This document shows, piece by piece, positions 36,944 to 46,023 of a stretch of DNA of 64,000 nucleotides. The DNA comes from Zoogloea sp041908905 (lineage in GTDB: Bacteria; Pseudomonadota; Gammaproteobacteria; Burkholderiales; Rhodocyclaceae), in contig NZ_JAYREK010000017.1 in the NCBI RefSeq assembly GCF_041908905.1, positions 1 to 64,000 of the forward strand. The letters are read 5' to 3'. The notes below the pieces were generated by a model. That model was not told the origin of the DNA, ran no database searches, and saw nothing but the letters and a program-made list of their open reading frames with translations. The translations under genes and the position numbers were made by a program. The stretch's first letter is position 1; each line of letters opens with the position of its first letter.

Positions 36944-37360
36944 TCAGAAGGGCTTCAGAACGACCAGGAACACGCAGGCAAACAGCACCAGCACCGGGAT
37001 CTCGTTGAAGAAGCGGTACCACACGTGGCTGCGGGTATTGCGGCCTTCGGCGAAGGCGCGCATCAGGCGGCCGCAATACAGGTGATAGACGATCAGGAAG
37101 GTCACCAGCGCGGTCTTCAGGTGCAGCCAGCCACCGGAAAAACCAAAGCCGAACCACAGCCACATGCCCAGCCCCACAGCCAGGATGCCCAGCGGGGTCA
37201 TGAAGCGATACAGCTTGTTCTCCATCATCGCGAGGCGGTCGAGGGTGGCCTTGTCGGTGACCATCGCGTGGTTCACGAACAGCCGCGGCAGGTAGAACAG
37301 GCCGGCGAACCAGCTGGTGACGAGGATGATGTGCAGGGCCTTGATGCTCAGATACAACAT
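36944..37360 (-). CDS. hemJ: HemJ-like protoporphyrinogen oxidase
   Basis: A 138-residue membrane protein with four helices, starting MLYLSIKALHIILVTSWFAGLFYLPRL... and containing GGWLHLKTALVTFLIVYH, a hallmark of HemJ, whose histidines are heme ligands or catalytic. HemJ oxidises protoporphyrinogen IX to protoporphyrin IX in heme synthesis. It lies about 20 bases upstream of rlmL and downstream of the SDR gene, on the same strand. A CopD-like annotation is the alternative, but length and motifs favour HemJ. Confidence 0.88.
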   Translation of the reverse strand: MLYLSIKALHIILVTSWFAGLFYLPRLFVNHAMVTDKATLDRLAMMENKLYRFMTPLGILAVGLGMWLWFGFGFSGGWLHLKTALVTFLIVYHLYCGRLMRAFAEGRNTRSHVWYRFFNEIPVLVLFACVFLVVLKPF

Positions 37361-37387
37361 GGGGCGGACTCTCTATTCAATGGGGGT

Positions 37388-38284
37388 TCAGGAAACACGC
37401 CCGCCCCGCGCCCGCAGCGCGTCGGCGACCGTGGGGAAGCGCAGGCCGGCCCGCAGCTCGCGCTTGATGCGCGCGTTGCCGATGCGGCGGGACTCGGACA
37501 TGAAAGACAAAGTCATCGGTGACACCCGGCTCGCCAGCTCGTCCCGCGACAGGCGGGGCGGACGCGGCAGGCCGCAGGCATCGGCGACGAGGTCGAAATA
37601 ATCGCCCATCCGGAGCTGGCTGTCGTCACAGGCGTTGTAGGCCCGCCCGGGCTTGCCGCGGAAGAGGCTCAGGGCCAGCAGCCAGGCCAGGTCGTCGGCG
37701 TGGATGTGGTTGGTGAACACGTCGTCGTCGGCTTGCAGCACCGGATCGCCCTTCTCCAGGCGGGCCAGCGGCAGGCGCGCATCCGAGTCGTAGATCCCCG
37801 GCGCCCGCAGCAGGCTCACCCGGCAGCCGGTGCGCCGCCCGAAGCCCCGCAGCAGCCCCTCGGCCGCCACGCGCCGCGCCCCCCGGGCGGAGGTCGGACG
37901 CGGCGGCCGGGTTTCGTCCAGCCAGTCGCCGCCGCAGTCGCCATAGACGCCGGTGGTACTTATATAGACTAGCCGTCGTGGTAGACTCCCGCGATGCTGC
38001 AGCGCCGCCAGCAGCCGGCCGGTGCGGGGGTCGCCCTGCCCCGTGGCGGGCGGTGGCGCGCAGTGCAGCACGTAGTCGGCAATGCCGGCGAGCCGCCCCA
38101 GCGAGCTGGGCTGATCGAGGTCCGCAACCAGGGCCCGGGCGCCCAGCGCCCGCAGCGCAGCGCGCTCCTCGGGGCGACGGACCACGGCGCAGACCCGGAA
38201 GCGGCGGGCGAGCCACGGAATGATCCGGCGGGCCACGTCGCCGCTGCCGACGATGAGCACCTGTTTCATTTTTCGACGATTCAT
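37388..38284 (-). CDS. SDR-family NAD-dependent epimerase/dehydratase-like protein (YeeZ type)
   Basis: A 298-residue extended-SDR-like protein. The Rossmann motif VLIVGSGDVARR lies near the N-terminus, with YISTTGVYGDCGG, VSLLRAPGIYDSD and the NHIHADDLAWLLALS motif typical of this group. The catalytic YxxxK is replaced by RGARRVAAE, so it is probably a non-canonical oxidoreductase like E. coli YeeZ. Starts at ATG 38284 or 38269 are both possible. It is divergent from the flavin reductase gene, 27 bases apart, implying overlapping promoters. Confidence 0.85.
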   Translation of the reverse strand: MNRRKMKQVLIVGSGDVARRIIPWLARRFRVCAVVRRPEERAALRALGARALVADLDQPSSLGRLAGIADYVLHCAPPPATGQGDPRTGRLLAALQHRGSLPRRLVYISTTGVYGDCGGDWLDETRPPRPTSARGARRVAAEGLLRGFGRRTGCRVSLLRAPGIYDSDARLPLARLEKGDPVLQADDDVFTNHIHADDLAWLLALSLFRGKPGRAYNACDDSQLRMGDYFDLVADACGLPRPPRLSRDELASRVSPMTLSFMSESRRIGNARIKRELRAGLRFPTVADALRARGGRVS

Positions 38285-38311
38285 TTAGCGATTATCTCAC
38301 GGCCACCCATC

Positions 38312-39337
38312 ATGTCGTTCCAGGTCACCCTCCAGCCGAGCGGGCTCGGCTTCTCCGCCTCCTCCGACGAAACCGTCCTCGAAGCCGCCCTGGCCGGCGG
38401 GCTGATCCTTCCCTACAGCTGCCGCGACGGCGCCTGCGGGGTGTGCAAGAGCAAGGTGCTGTCGGGCGAGGTCGACCACGGGCGCTACGCCGAATCCACC
38501 CTGACCGCCGCCGAGCGGGACGCCGGCATGGCGCTGCTGTGCTGCGCCCGCCCCCGCTCCGACCTCGTCGTCGAGGTGCGCCAGGTCAACCGCGCCGGCG
38601 ACATCCCGGTCAAGAAGCTGCCCTGCCGCGTCCAGAAGCTCGTCCGCGCCGCCGACGACGTGATCGTCCTCGAACTGAAGCTGCCGGCGAGCGAAAAGTT
38701 CCAGTTCATCGCCGGCCAGTACATCGACATCCTGCTGGCCGACGGCAAGCGGCGCAGCTTCTCGATCGCCAACTCGCCGACCAGCGCCGACCACCTCGAG
38801 CTGCACATCCGCCACGTCCCCGGCGGGCAGTTCACCACCCACGTCTTCGAGAAGCTCAAGGAGAAGGACATCCTGCGCTTCGAGGGCCCCCTCGGCGGCT
38901 TCCGGCTGCAGGACTCCCCCAAGCCGGCCATCCTGCTGGCGGGCGGCACCGGCTTTGCGCCGATCAAGAGCATTGTCGAGAACGCCATCGCCACCGGGCA
39001 GACCCGCCCGCTGACCCTCTACTGGGGCAGCCGCAACCTCGCCGGCCTGTACCAGCTCGACCTGGCCCGCGGCTGGGAGGCGCGCCTGCCGGGCTTCCGC
39101 TTCGTGCCGGTGCTCTCCGAGGCGCAGCCGGCCGACAACTGGAGCGGCCGCCAGGGCCTCGCCCACGCCGCCCTGATGGCCGACCTGCCGGACCTCTCCG
39201 GGCATGAGGTGTATGCCTGCGGCTCGCCGGCCATGATCGACGCCGCCCGCGCCGACCTCACCGGGCAGTGCGGCCTGCCGGCCGACGCCTTCTTCGCCGA
39301 CGCCTTCAGCTTCTCGAGCGATCCCACCCCCACCTGA
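38312..39337 (+). CDS. 2Fe-2S/FAD reductase (CDP-6-deoxy-glucoseen reductase-like)
   Basis: A 341-residue electron-transfer flavoprotein. An N-terminal plant-type 2Fe-2S ferredoxin domain (1-90) has CRDGACGVC, with the fourth cysteine in LLCCA. FAD-binding (RRSFSIANSP) and NAD-binding domains follow (LAGGTGFAPIKSIVE, YACGSPAMIDAA). This is the AscD/Fpr-like family, which donates electrons to oxygenases or to 3,4-glucoseen reduction in sugar synthesis; in this context it may serve as a CoQ-hydroxylase or ferredoxin reductase. ATG 38312 is favoured by its position right after the divergent gene. Confidence 0.92.
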   Translation: MSFQVTLQPSGLGFSASSDETVLEAALAGGLILPYSCRDGACGVCKSKVLSGEVDHGRYAESTLTAAERDAGMALLCCARPRSDLVVEVRQVNRAGDIPVKKLPCRVQKLVRAADDVIVLELKLPASEKFQFIAGQYIDILLADGKRRSFSIANSPTSADHLELHIRHVPGGQFTTHVFEKLKEKDILRFEGPLGGFRLQDSPKPAILLAGGTGFAPIKSIVENAIATGQTRPLTLYWGSRNLAGLYQLDLARGWEARLPGFRFVPVLSEAQPADNWSGRQGLAHAALMADLPDLSGHEVYACGSPAMIDAARADLTGQCGLPADAFFADAFSFSSDPTPT

Positions 39338-39361
39338 GCCCCGGCCCCGGAACCCGAGCCC

Positions 39362-40498
39362 ATGAGCAACGCCCTGATCACCCGCGAGCCGGTCATCAAC
39401 AAACAGTACAAGATCACCGCCAACCGGCTGATCATGCACGCCGCCTCGGTTGCCCAGGCGGTGGAGAGCCTGCAGAGCCTGGCCGACGTGTGGCCCTCGA
39501 CCCACCCGGTGTTCATCAGCCTGTACCGGCTGGTGCCCACCCCCGACCTGCTCGCGTGGTCCGCCCCCGACAACGCGATGGTCGAGATCCCCGCCCAGGC
39601 CATCACCAACCCGCTGACCCTGTCGCTGATCCCCCGCCTGCAGGAGGCCGGCATCAGCCTCAACCTCACCTGGTACCAGCCCGACACGGTGGCGCCGCCC
39701 GGCGTGCCGTGGCGCTTCGTGATCATCGACGCCAAGCGTCAGTCCCTGCCCCTCAACCCGCCGGGCCTGGCCATCGCCTGGGGGCTCGGCGACGTGCCCG
39801 AGTTCCGCGACGCCGTCGCCCAGGGCTACGACGGGGCCTCCGGCTGGTTCTTCCTGCGCGGCCTGAAGACCGACGGCAAGCTCGCCCCGTCCCACGCCCA
39901 GATCGTCCGGCTGCTCAGCCTGGTGCGCCGCAACGCCGAGGTGAAGGACATCGAGCACGTCCTCAAGCAGGACGTCGCCCTCTCCTACAAGCTGCTGCGC
40001 TACATCAACTCGGCCGGCTTCGGCCTGATGTGCGAGATCCAGTCCTTCCGCCACGCGGTCACCATTCTGGGTTACGAAAAACTCCATAAATGGCTTTCCG
40101 TACTGCTCATTTCGGCCAGTCGGGACCCCTCCGCACCGGCCCTGATGCAGACCGCCATTGCCCGCGGCCGCTTCATGGAGAAGATCGGGGCCGCGTTTTT
40201 CGAGAAGGGCGAACTCGACAACCTGTTCATCACCGGCGCCTTCTCGATGCTCCACCTGCTCCTCGGCGCCAGCCTCCAGACCGCCCTCGACGAGATGCAC
40301 CTCCCCTCCGCCATCTATGACGCACTGATAAGCGGCGAGGGCGTCTACGCCCCCTTCCTCAAGCTCGCGCAAGCCCTGGAAAGCTTCGACGACAAGCCTC
40401 TCGCGGGTCTTTCCAAGGAGCTCCACATCACGCCGGAGGAGGTCAACCGGGCCCATCTCGAAGCCCTCGCCTTCGCCGACAGCCTGCAGTTCAGCTGA
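39362..40498 (+). CDS. Degenerate EAL-HDOD signalling protein
   Basis: A 378-residue YuxH/CdgJ-type protein. The N-terminal ~190 residues resemble an EAL fold without catalytic motifs (no EAL, no DDFG), while the C-terminal ~190 residues are an HDOD domain (LLSLVRRNAEVKDIEHVLKQ, YKLLRYINSAGFG, IQSFRHAVTILG). Proteins of this type act as c-di-GMP or protein-interaction regulators rather than enzymes; CdgJ affects motility. It starts 24 bases after the reductase stop and may share its transcript. It leads a run of three signalling genes. Confidence 0.88.
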   Translation: MSNALITREPVINKQYKITANRLIMHAASVAQAVESLQSLADVWPSTHPVFISLYRLVPTPDLLAWSAPDNAMVEIPAQAITNPLTLSLIPRLQEAGISLNLTWYQPDTVAPPGVPWRFVIIDAKRQSLPLNPPGLAIAWGLGDVPEFRDAVAQGYDGASGWFFLRGLKTDGKLAPSHAQIVRLLSLVRRNAEVKDIEHVLKQDVALSYKLLRYINSAGFGLMCEIQSFRHAVTILGYEKLHKWLSVLLISASRDPSAPALMQTAIARGRFMEKIGAAFFEKGELDNLFITGAFSMLHLLLGASLQTALDEMHLPSAIYDALISGEGVYAPFLKLAQALESFDDKPLAGLSKELHITPEEVNRAHLEALAFADSLQFS

Positions 40499-40659
40499 CA
40501 CAAGCCCCCCGCCAAGCCCAGACTCTGACCGCCGGCGCGAAATGGGTCACACTCTTTTGCCCAAGCCCCACCTCGGGCACGCATAAGTCACAGGCAGCAA
40601 GCGGGAGGCTACGGTTAGAATTCAAAGCACTAAATTTATGAAAACCGTGCTTCGTCTTT

Positions 40660-42765
40660 ATGCCCACGACCCGAATATTCAAAATGCGACGTCCTTCGGC
40701 TGTTCCGACATCGCGTCTGCCCGCTTTGCGCGAAAGCGCAACGGCGCTGCTTCGGGCTCTCTCCAGCGGCAACCCGACACCCCATGACATCGCCCGGGCC
40801 ATCTCCCTCGACCCGGTCCTGGTCTTCGAGCTGCTGCTGACGGCACCGCTGGGCGGCAACGACGCCGAGAAGCTCCTCGACGCCATCGCCAACCGCATCG
40901 CCGGCATCGACGCCGGCCTGCTGCAGGGCTGGTCCCTGCGCCACGTCATCCAGCAAACCCATCACCGGGTCAGCGCCCGCTCCCACCGCCACCACGCCCT
41001 GCACAGCCAGTTCGTGGCCGAGCTGTCCCTGCACCTGGCCCTCGAGACCAGCTACCCCCGGCCGGACGAGGCCTACTGCGCCGGCCTGCTGCACGACCTC
41101 GGCCTGCTGTGGTTCAGCGAATACAGCGACGACTACCGCCAGATCCAGCTCGACGCCATCGACGAGCGCGCCCTGGCCATCGCCGAGTGGGAACGCTACG
41201 GCTTCGACCACGCCGAGCTGTCCTCCGACCTCGCTGCCCGCTGCGGCTTCCCGGCCAGCGTCGTGGACGCCATCGCGCTGCACCAGGCCGAGCCGGAGGG
41301 CATCATCAACGCCCACCCGCTGGTGCGCATCCTCGCCGCCGCCGAAGAGCTCGCCGGCTACCGCGGCAACCAGTCCGCCGCCAGCCTCGACAGCGCCAGC
41401 CGGCTCACCGGCGTCGAAGGCGGCGTGCTGGTGAGCCTGATCGCCGACACCGCCCGCGGCCTGCAGGACCGCCTGAAGGGCCTCGAGCTCAGCATCGAGC
41501 CCGCGATGCTCACCCAGCCGTGGGCGATCTCGTCCATCGACAAGGAAGAGCCGCCCGCCGACACCAGCATCGCCCGCACCGCCCTCGGCGCCTTCTCCCG
41601 CGGCGCCTTCAATGACGCCGCCACCGCCCGCCAGGGCTTCGACGTGGCGAGCCGCCTGCTCCTCGGGCTCGACGCGCCGGTGCTGTTCGTGCGCAACTTC
41701 ACCGAAGACTTCCTGGTCGGCGCGGCCCACCCCACCCACCCGGGGCTGGATCAGCTGCAGATCGCCATCGCCGACGAATACAGCACCCTCGCCCAGGCCT
41801 TCCGCAACGACGGCGAGACGCGCTTCGAGCTGGGCGCACGCCCGCCCGGCCGCAACACCTCCGACTGGCAGCTGGCCCGCTGGCTCGACTCCGACGGCCT
41901 GCTCTGCGTGCCCTGGCGCAACCCCAACGAGGCCGGCGTCGCGGTGTTCCCCTGCGCCAGCAACGAGATTCCCGGCGACGACGTCGAGCCCGGCCTGCGC
42001 CGCATCGTCACCCAGGCCGCGACCACCCGCATGTCCGAGCGCCGGGCCGACGAGAAGATGCGCCAGGAGCTCGAGGACAGCATCGCCCGCCGCTACGTGG
42101 ACCACGCCCGGCGCATCGCCCACGAGGCCAGCAACCCGCTCACCGTGATCAAGACCTACCTCGGGATGATCGACGAGCGGCTCGACGACCCGACCCTCAA
42201 GGAGCAGTTCGCGCTGCTCAGCGACGAGCTCGACCGGGTCAGCACCCTCGTGCGCCGGACCAGCGACTTCAGCTCGATCACCCCCTCGGGCCCGGCCCAC
42301 AGCGGTGTCGCCGAGATCCTCCACGACCTGCGCGCCCTCTACGGGGAGGCCCTGTTCTCGCGCCGCGGCATCCACTTCGAGCTGCGCGCGCCGGCCAACC
42401 TGCCGCCCGCGGCGATCCCCCCCGACGCCCTCAAGCAGGTGCTGCTCAACCTCTTCAAGAACGCCGCCGAGGCCATCCCCGAAGGCGGCAAGCTCACCGT
42501 CGCGGCGGTCACCGGCATCAACGCCAACGGCAGCCGCTGCATGGAGATCCGCGTAGTGGACAACGGCCCCGGCCTGCCCGCCGAGCGCATCGACACCCTG
42601 TTCACGCCCAACGCCCACAGCAACGACAAGCCCGGCGGCAGCGGCATCGGCCTGCCGGTGGTGCGCGACCTCGTGACCGCCTACGGCGGCACCATCCTGT
42701 GCCGCAGCCAGCCCGGCTCCGGCACCCTGTTCCAGATTTTCGTGCCACTGGCGGCAATGCCCTGA
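40660..42765 (+). CDS. HDOD-GAF-like-histidine kinase
   Basis: A 701-residue protein combining an HDOD domain (about 25-225, with LLHDLGLLWFSEY and FPASVVDAIALHQ), a central GAF-like region (about 300-440) and a C-terminal histidine kinase. The phosphorylated His488 is in RIAHEASNPLT, followed by an H-box helix. HATPase motifs are LLNLFKNAAEAIPEG (N box, about 597), VDNGPGLP (about 633) and GSGIGLPV (about 660). No receiver domain follows, so its partner is likely the REC protein directly downstream. No transmembrane segment is visible. The start at ATG 40660 has no clear ribosome-binding site. Confidence 0.88.
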   Translation: MPTTRIFKMRRPSAVPTSRLPALRESATALLRALSSGNPTPHDIARAISLDPVLVFELLLTAPLGGNDAEKLLDAIANRIAGIDAGLLQGWSLRHVIQQTHHRVSARSHRHHALHSQFVAELSLHLALETSYPRPDEAYCAGLLHDLGLLWFSEYSDDYRQIQLDAIDERALAIAEWERYGFDHAELSSDLAARCGFPASVVDAIALHQAEPEGIINAHPLVRILAAAEELAGYRGNQSAASLDSASRLTGVEGGVLVSLIADTARGLQDRLKGLELSIEPAMLTQPWAISSIDKEEPPADTSIARTALGAFSRGAFNDAATARQGFDVASRLLLGLDAPVLFVRNFTEDFLVGAAHPTHPGLDQLQIAIADEYSTLAQAFRNDGETRFELGARPPGRNTSDWQLARWLDSDGLLCVPWRNPNEAGVAVFPCASNEIPGDDVEPGLRRIVTQAATTRMSERRADEKMRQELEDSIARRYVDHARRIAHEASNPLTVIKTYLGMIDERLDDPTLKEQFALLSDELDRVSTLVRRTSDFSSITPSGPAHSGVAEILHDLRALYGEALFSRRGIHFELRAPANLPPAAIPPDALKQVLLNLFKNAAEAIPEGGKLTVAAVTGINANGSRCMEIRVVDNGPGLPAERIDTLFTPNAHSNDKPGGSGIGLPVVRDLVTAYGGTILCRSQPGSGTLFQIFVPLAAMP

Positions 42766-42815
42766 GTTGATGCATCATTGCGCCGCTATGTAACGCAGCA
42801 TGCCCGGGAGTCACG

Positions 42816-45017
42816 ATGGTCATCCCCTGGGAAGGTCCTTTCTTCCCAACCGACGAGGGCCGGCGCAACGCCGCCGAGACCCTCACCCGCATCCTTGTCG
42901 TCGACGATGAGCCGTCCCTGACGCGCTCCGTCGCGGCCCTGCTCCAGAGCAAGGACCGCCTGATCGAGGACTGCACCTCCGTCGCCGAGACCCTCGCACG
43001 CCTCAACACCCGCGCCTACGACCTGCTGATCATCGACTACCGCCTGCCCGACGCCTCCGGCCTGGCGGTGATGGACTGGCTGCTCAGCCACGAGCGCCGC
43101 GAATCCACGATCATGATCAGCGGCGAAGAATCCATGGATGCCGCCGTGGGCGCCCTGCGCCGCGGCGCCGACGACTTCCTGCTCAAGCCCTACAGCCCCG
43201 AACAGCTGCGCCGGGCCGTCGCCAACGCCCTGCAGAAGCGCCACGCCGAGCGCAACAACCGGCTCCTCCAGCAGCGCCTGCAGTCGTCCGAGCAGATGCA
43301 CCGCTACCTGGTCGAGAACTCCCTCGACCTCATCTACACCCTCGACGCCGAGGGCCGCTTCAACTACCTCAACCCGCGCATCGAATCGCTCCTCGGCCAC
43401 CCGCGCAACGGGTTGATCGGCAAGCATTTCTCCGAGATCGTGCACCCCGAGGACCTCGACCGGGCACGCTTCTGCTTTGCCGAACGGCGCACCGGCCCAC
43501 GGGCCGCCAGCAACATCGAGCTGCGCCTCAACCGCAACCCCTTCGGCCCCGACAGCAACGACGACGACGGCCCGGTGAGCATCGTGCTCAACGCGATGGG
43601 CATCTACCGGCGCGCCGACTCCCGCGCCGCCGCCCACTTCGTCGGCACCTACGGCGCGGCGCGCACGCTGCCCGCCACCCGCCGTGCCGACGACGACGTC
43701 CCGCCCGCCCGCTTCGGCTACCACGACCCGATCACCCAGTTACCCAACCGGGAGCTCTTCCACGACCGGCTCAACCTCGCGATCACCCAGGCCAAGCGCC
43801 GCAAGGGCCTGATCGCGGTGATGCAGATCAACGTCAGCCGCCACCCGCGCGGCGGCGACCCCCTCGAGCAGGGCGACGCCGACACCCTGCAGCGCTCGAT
43901 CGCGCTGCGGCTCAAGCAGTGCCTGCGCCGCGGCGACACCCTCACCCGCCACCGGGGTGACGAGTTCATCGCGCTGCTGCCCGACATCAACAGCGAACCC
44001 GATGCCCGCGCCATCGCCGAAAAGATCCTGCAGGCCTTCCAGGCCCCGGTCGTGATCGACGAGCACGAACACCTCGCCAGCCTCAGCATCGGGATCGCGA
44101 TCCACCCCCAGGACGGGCACAGCGCCGAAGACCTCATCCAGTTCGCCGGGGTGGCGATGCACCAGATCAAGGGCAGCGGCAGCAGCTTCAGCTTCTTCTC
44201 CCCCGAGATGCACGCCAGCTACCGCAGCCGGGCCTCCCTCGAGAAGGAGCTGCGCCACGCCGTCACCCACAACGAGCTCGAGCTGCACTACCAGCCCCTG
44301 GTCAGCCTGTCCCGCGACCGCATCAGCGGCATGGAGGCGCTGGTGCGCTGGCGCCACCCGACCCACGGCCTGGTGGCGCCCGCCCGCTTCATCCATTCGG
44401 CCGAAGAGGCCGGGATCATGCACGAGATCAGCCGCTGGGTGCTCGACACCGCCTGCGCGCAGATCGCCCTGTGGCGCCGGCAGTTCCCCGAGCTGCGCCT
44501 CACCACCAACCTCTCCCCGCGCGACTTCGAGCATGCCGACCTGGCCGACACGGTACAGCGGGCCCTCACGCGCCACGGCCTGCCGCCGGCCAGCCTCGAG
44601 CTCGAAGTGAGCGAGAGCCTGCTGTGCGGCGACCTGCACAACGTCGCCCCCGGCCTGCGCGACCTGCGCAACCTGGGCGTCGGCATCAGCCTGGACGACT
44701 TCGGCACCAGCTACTCGTCCCTGGCCAACCTGCCCCGCTACGGCATCAGCCGCATCAAGATCGACCGCAGCTTCGTCAAGAACATCCAGAGCCAGTCCAG
44801 CCACCCGGTCATCAACGCGATCGCCGGCGTCGCCCGGGGCTTCGACATCCAGCTCACCGCCGAAGGCGTGGAGCGCGGCGACCAGCGCTCGGCCCTGGAA
44901 ACCCTCGGCTGCGACGAAATGCAGGGCTTCCTGTTCTCCCGCCCCCTCGACGCCGCCGCCGCCGGCGAGCTGCTGGCCGGCTTCCGCCCCTCCCGCCTCC
45001 CGGCCGGCACCGCCTGA
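42816..45017 (+). CDS. Response regulator REC-PAS-GGDEF(RGDEF)-EAL
   Basis: A 733-residue regulator. The REC domain (about 25-140) has acidic DDE near 30-32, phosphoacceptor Asp74 in IIDYRLPD and LLKPY. PAS follows (about 160-290), then GGDEF-type with the motif RGDEF (380-384, first Gly replaced by Arg) and an RRGD inhibitory site. The EAL domain has EALVRWR (507) and DDFGTSYSS (about 629). The altered GGDEF suggests that cyclase activity may be lost while the phosphodiesterase is intact. Phosphorylation by the upstream kinase would then change c-di-GMP levels. GGGAG precedes ATG 42816. Confidence 0.93.
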   Translation: MVIPWEGPFFPTDEGRRNAAETLTRILVVDDEPSLTRSVAALLQSKDRLIEDCTSVAETLARLNTRAYDLLIIDYRLPDASGLAVMDWLLSHERRESTIMISGEESMDAAVGALRRGADDFLLKPYSPEQLRRAVANALQKRHAERNNRLLQQRLQSSEQMHRYLVENSLDLIYTLDAEGRFNYLNPRIESLLGHPRNGLIGKHFSEIVHPEDLDRARFCFAERRTGPRAASNIELRLNRNPFGPDSNDDDGPVSIVLNAMGIYRRADSRAAAHFVGTYGAARTLPATRRADDDVPPARFGYHDPITQLPNRELFHDRLNLAITQAKRRKGLIAVMQINVSRHPRGGDPLEQGDADTLQRSIALRLKQCLRRGDTLTRHRGDEFIALLPDINSEPDARAIAEKILQAFQAPVVIDEHEHLASLSIGIAIHPQDGHSAEDLIQFAGVAMHQIKGSGSSFSFFSPEMHASYRSRASLEKELRHAVTHNELELHYQPLVSLSRDRISGMEALVRWRHPTHGLVAPARFIHSAEEAGIMHEISRWVLDTACAQIALWRRQFPELRLTTNLSPRDFEHADLADTVQRALTRHGLPPASLELEVSESLLCGDLHNVAPGLRDLRNLGVGISLDDFGTSYSSLANLPRYGISRIKIDRSFVKNIQSQSSHPVINAIAGVARGFDIQLTAEGVERGDQRSALETLGCDEMQGFLFSRPLDAAAAGELLAGFRPSRLPAGTA

Positions 45018-45121
45018 GCGCGCCGCCCGGCGGCTGCCGCACAACTGCCTTCGGCGTTTCGCACAGGCGTCACATACGACGCTTAGATTGCCCCCATCGC
45101 CAAAGCCTGCAGGAGAACGCC

Positions 45122-45358
45122 ATGGGAGTCTTTCGCCTCGTCCTCGCCCACCCCGCACGCCCGGACGCCCCGCGCATCGTTGCCGAACACCTCGACCCCG
45201 GCCTGCTCAAGCAGCGGGGCTATGAGATCGCCCGCAGCCTCGGCGACGAATCCGCCCTGTGGGCCGCCCCCCCGGGCAACGGATGCAGCCACGGCTTCGC
45301 GCTGCACTGCCGCAGCGGCCACGCCCTGTCGATCGTGCCCCACCCGGGCGCCGACTGA
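45122..45358 (+). CDS. Small hypothetical protein
   Basis: A 78-residue protein, starting MGVFRLVLAHPARPDAPRI with AGGAGA upstream. Two cysteines occur in a C-terminal CSHGFALHC pattern. No family was recognised. It is not hydrophobic. It follows the EAL gene by about 100 bases and is convergent with the MarR gene. Confidence 0.65.
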   Translation: MGVFRLVLAHPARPDAPRIVAEHLDPGLLKQRGYEIARSLGDESALWAAPPGNGCSHGFALHCRSGHALSIVPHPGAD

Positions 45359-45401
45359 AGCGGCCCGGCGGGCCGGCGGCATCTGGCCGGCCCCACGCGG
45401 C

Positions 45402-45890
45402 TCAAAGATCCGCCAGCGGCGTCTTGGCGCTGGCCGGCGCCCTCACCGTCAGCTGGGCGATCACCTCGGCCAGGCCCAGGTGCAGCCCCTCCAGCGTGTC
45501 GTCCGGCAGGCCCTGCAGCGCCTGGGGCAGCACCCCCTCGGTCGGCCCCGGCGCGGCGGCCAGCACCTGGGCCGCGTGCTCCGTCAGATGGAAACCGTCC
45601 TCGCCCTGCTCCCCCTTGGTGTGGGAGCAGAAGATCAGCCCCTGCGCTTCGAGCCGGGCCAGCAGATCTCTGCAGAGGGTCTGGTGGATGGACATCCGGG
45701 TGGCCAGCTCCGACGCCCCGGCGCCGGGCGCGCGGGCAATCTCGTCGAGCAGCCACAACTGCGAACCGGACACACCGCAGTGCTCCTCGATGTACTGGAA
45801 ATGCTGACGGACGGAACCGTAGATCACCCGAAACTGCCCGAGCACGGCGGCGGCCGTCGGATGGGCGGGTGCTTTTTGCGTGAGAGTCAT
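45402..45890 (-). CDS. MarR-family transcriptional regulator
   Basis: A 162-residue winged-helix MarR regulator. The recognition region is about 52-100 (LWLLDEIARAPGAGASELATRM, SIHQTLCRDLLARLEAQG), followed by the wing EDGFHLTEHAAQVL. Such proteins usually repress nearby genes and are released by aromatic or drug ligands. The only target in reach is itself: a TTGAACT/AGTTGAA inverted repeat (45896-45914) lies 6-24 bases upstream of its start codon. This position would block its own transcript or translation. The start is uncertain because that palindrome replaces any ribosome-binding site. Confidence 0.88.
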   Translation of the reverse strand: MTLTQKAPAHPTAAAVLGQFRVIYGSVRQHFQYIEEHCGVSGSQLWLLDEIARAPGAGASELATRMSIHQTLCRDLLARLEAQGLIFCSHTKGEQGEDGFHLTEHAAQVLAAAPGPTEGVLPQALQGLPDDTLEGLHLGLAEVIAQLTVRAPASAKTPLADL

Positions 45891-45895
45891 GGATC

Positions 45896-45914
45896 TTGAA
45901 CTTTATGAGTTGAA
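45896..45914 (-). promoter_or_regulatory. Candidate MarR autoregulatory operator
   Basis: TTGAACT-TTATG-AGTTGAA forms an imperfect inverted repeat (arms TTsAACT). It abuts the marR start codon, where a ribosome-binding site is expected, making direct autorepression likely. Confidence 0.5.
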
Positions 45915-46023
45915 AGCATGACGAGCGGGAAGCCGGCCCATGCTGGTGCAAGCCGCTTCCCGCATCGCTCTCAAGGCTTGACCATCCACGCCGCCGGCAA
46001 GTTCCACCGGCAGGCGGCGCCGC

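Noticed and set aside
38297..40501. Long antisense frame across the reductase and HDOD genes
   Set aside because: It is a compositional shadow of genes with clear ferredoxin and HDOD motifs.
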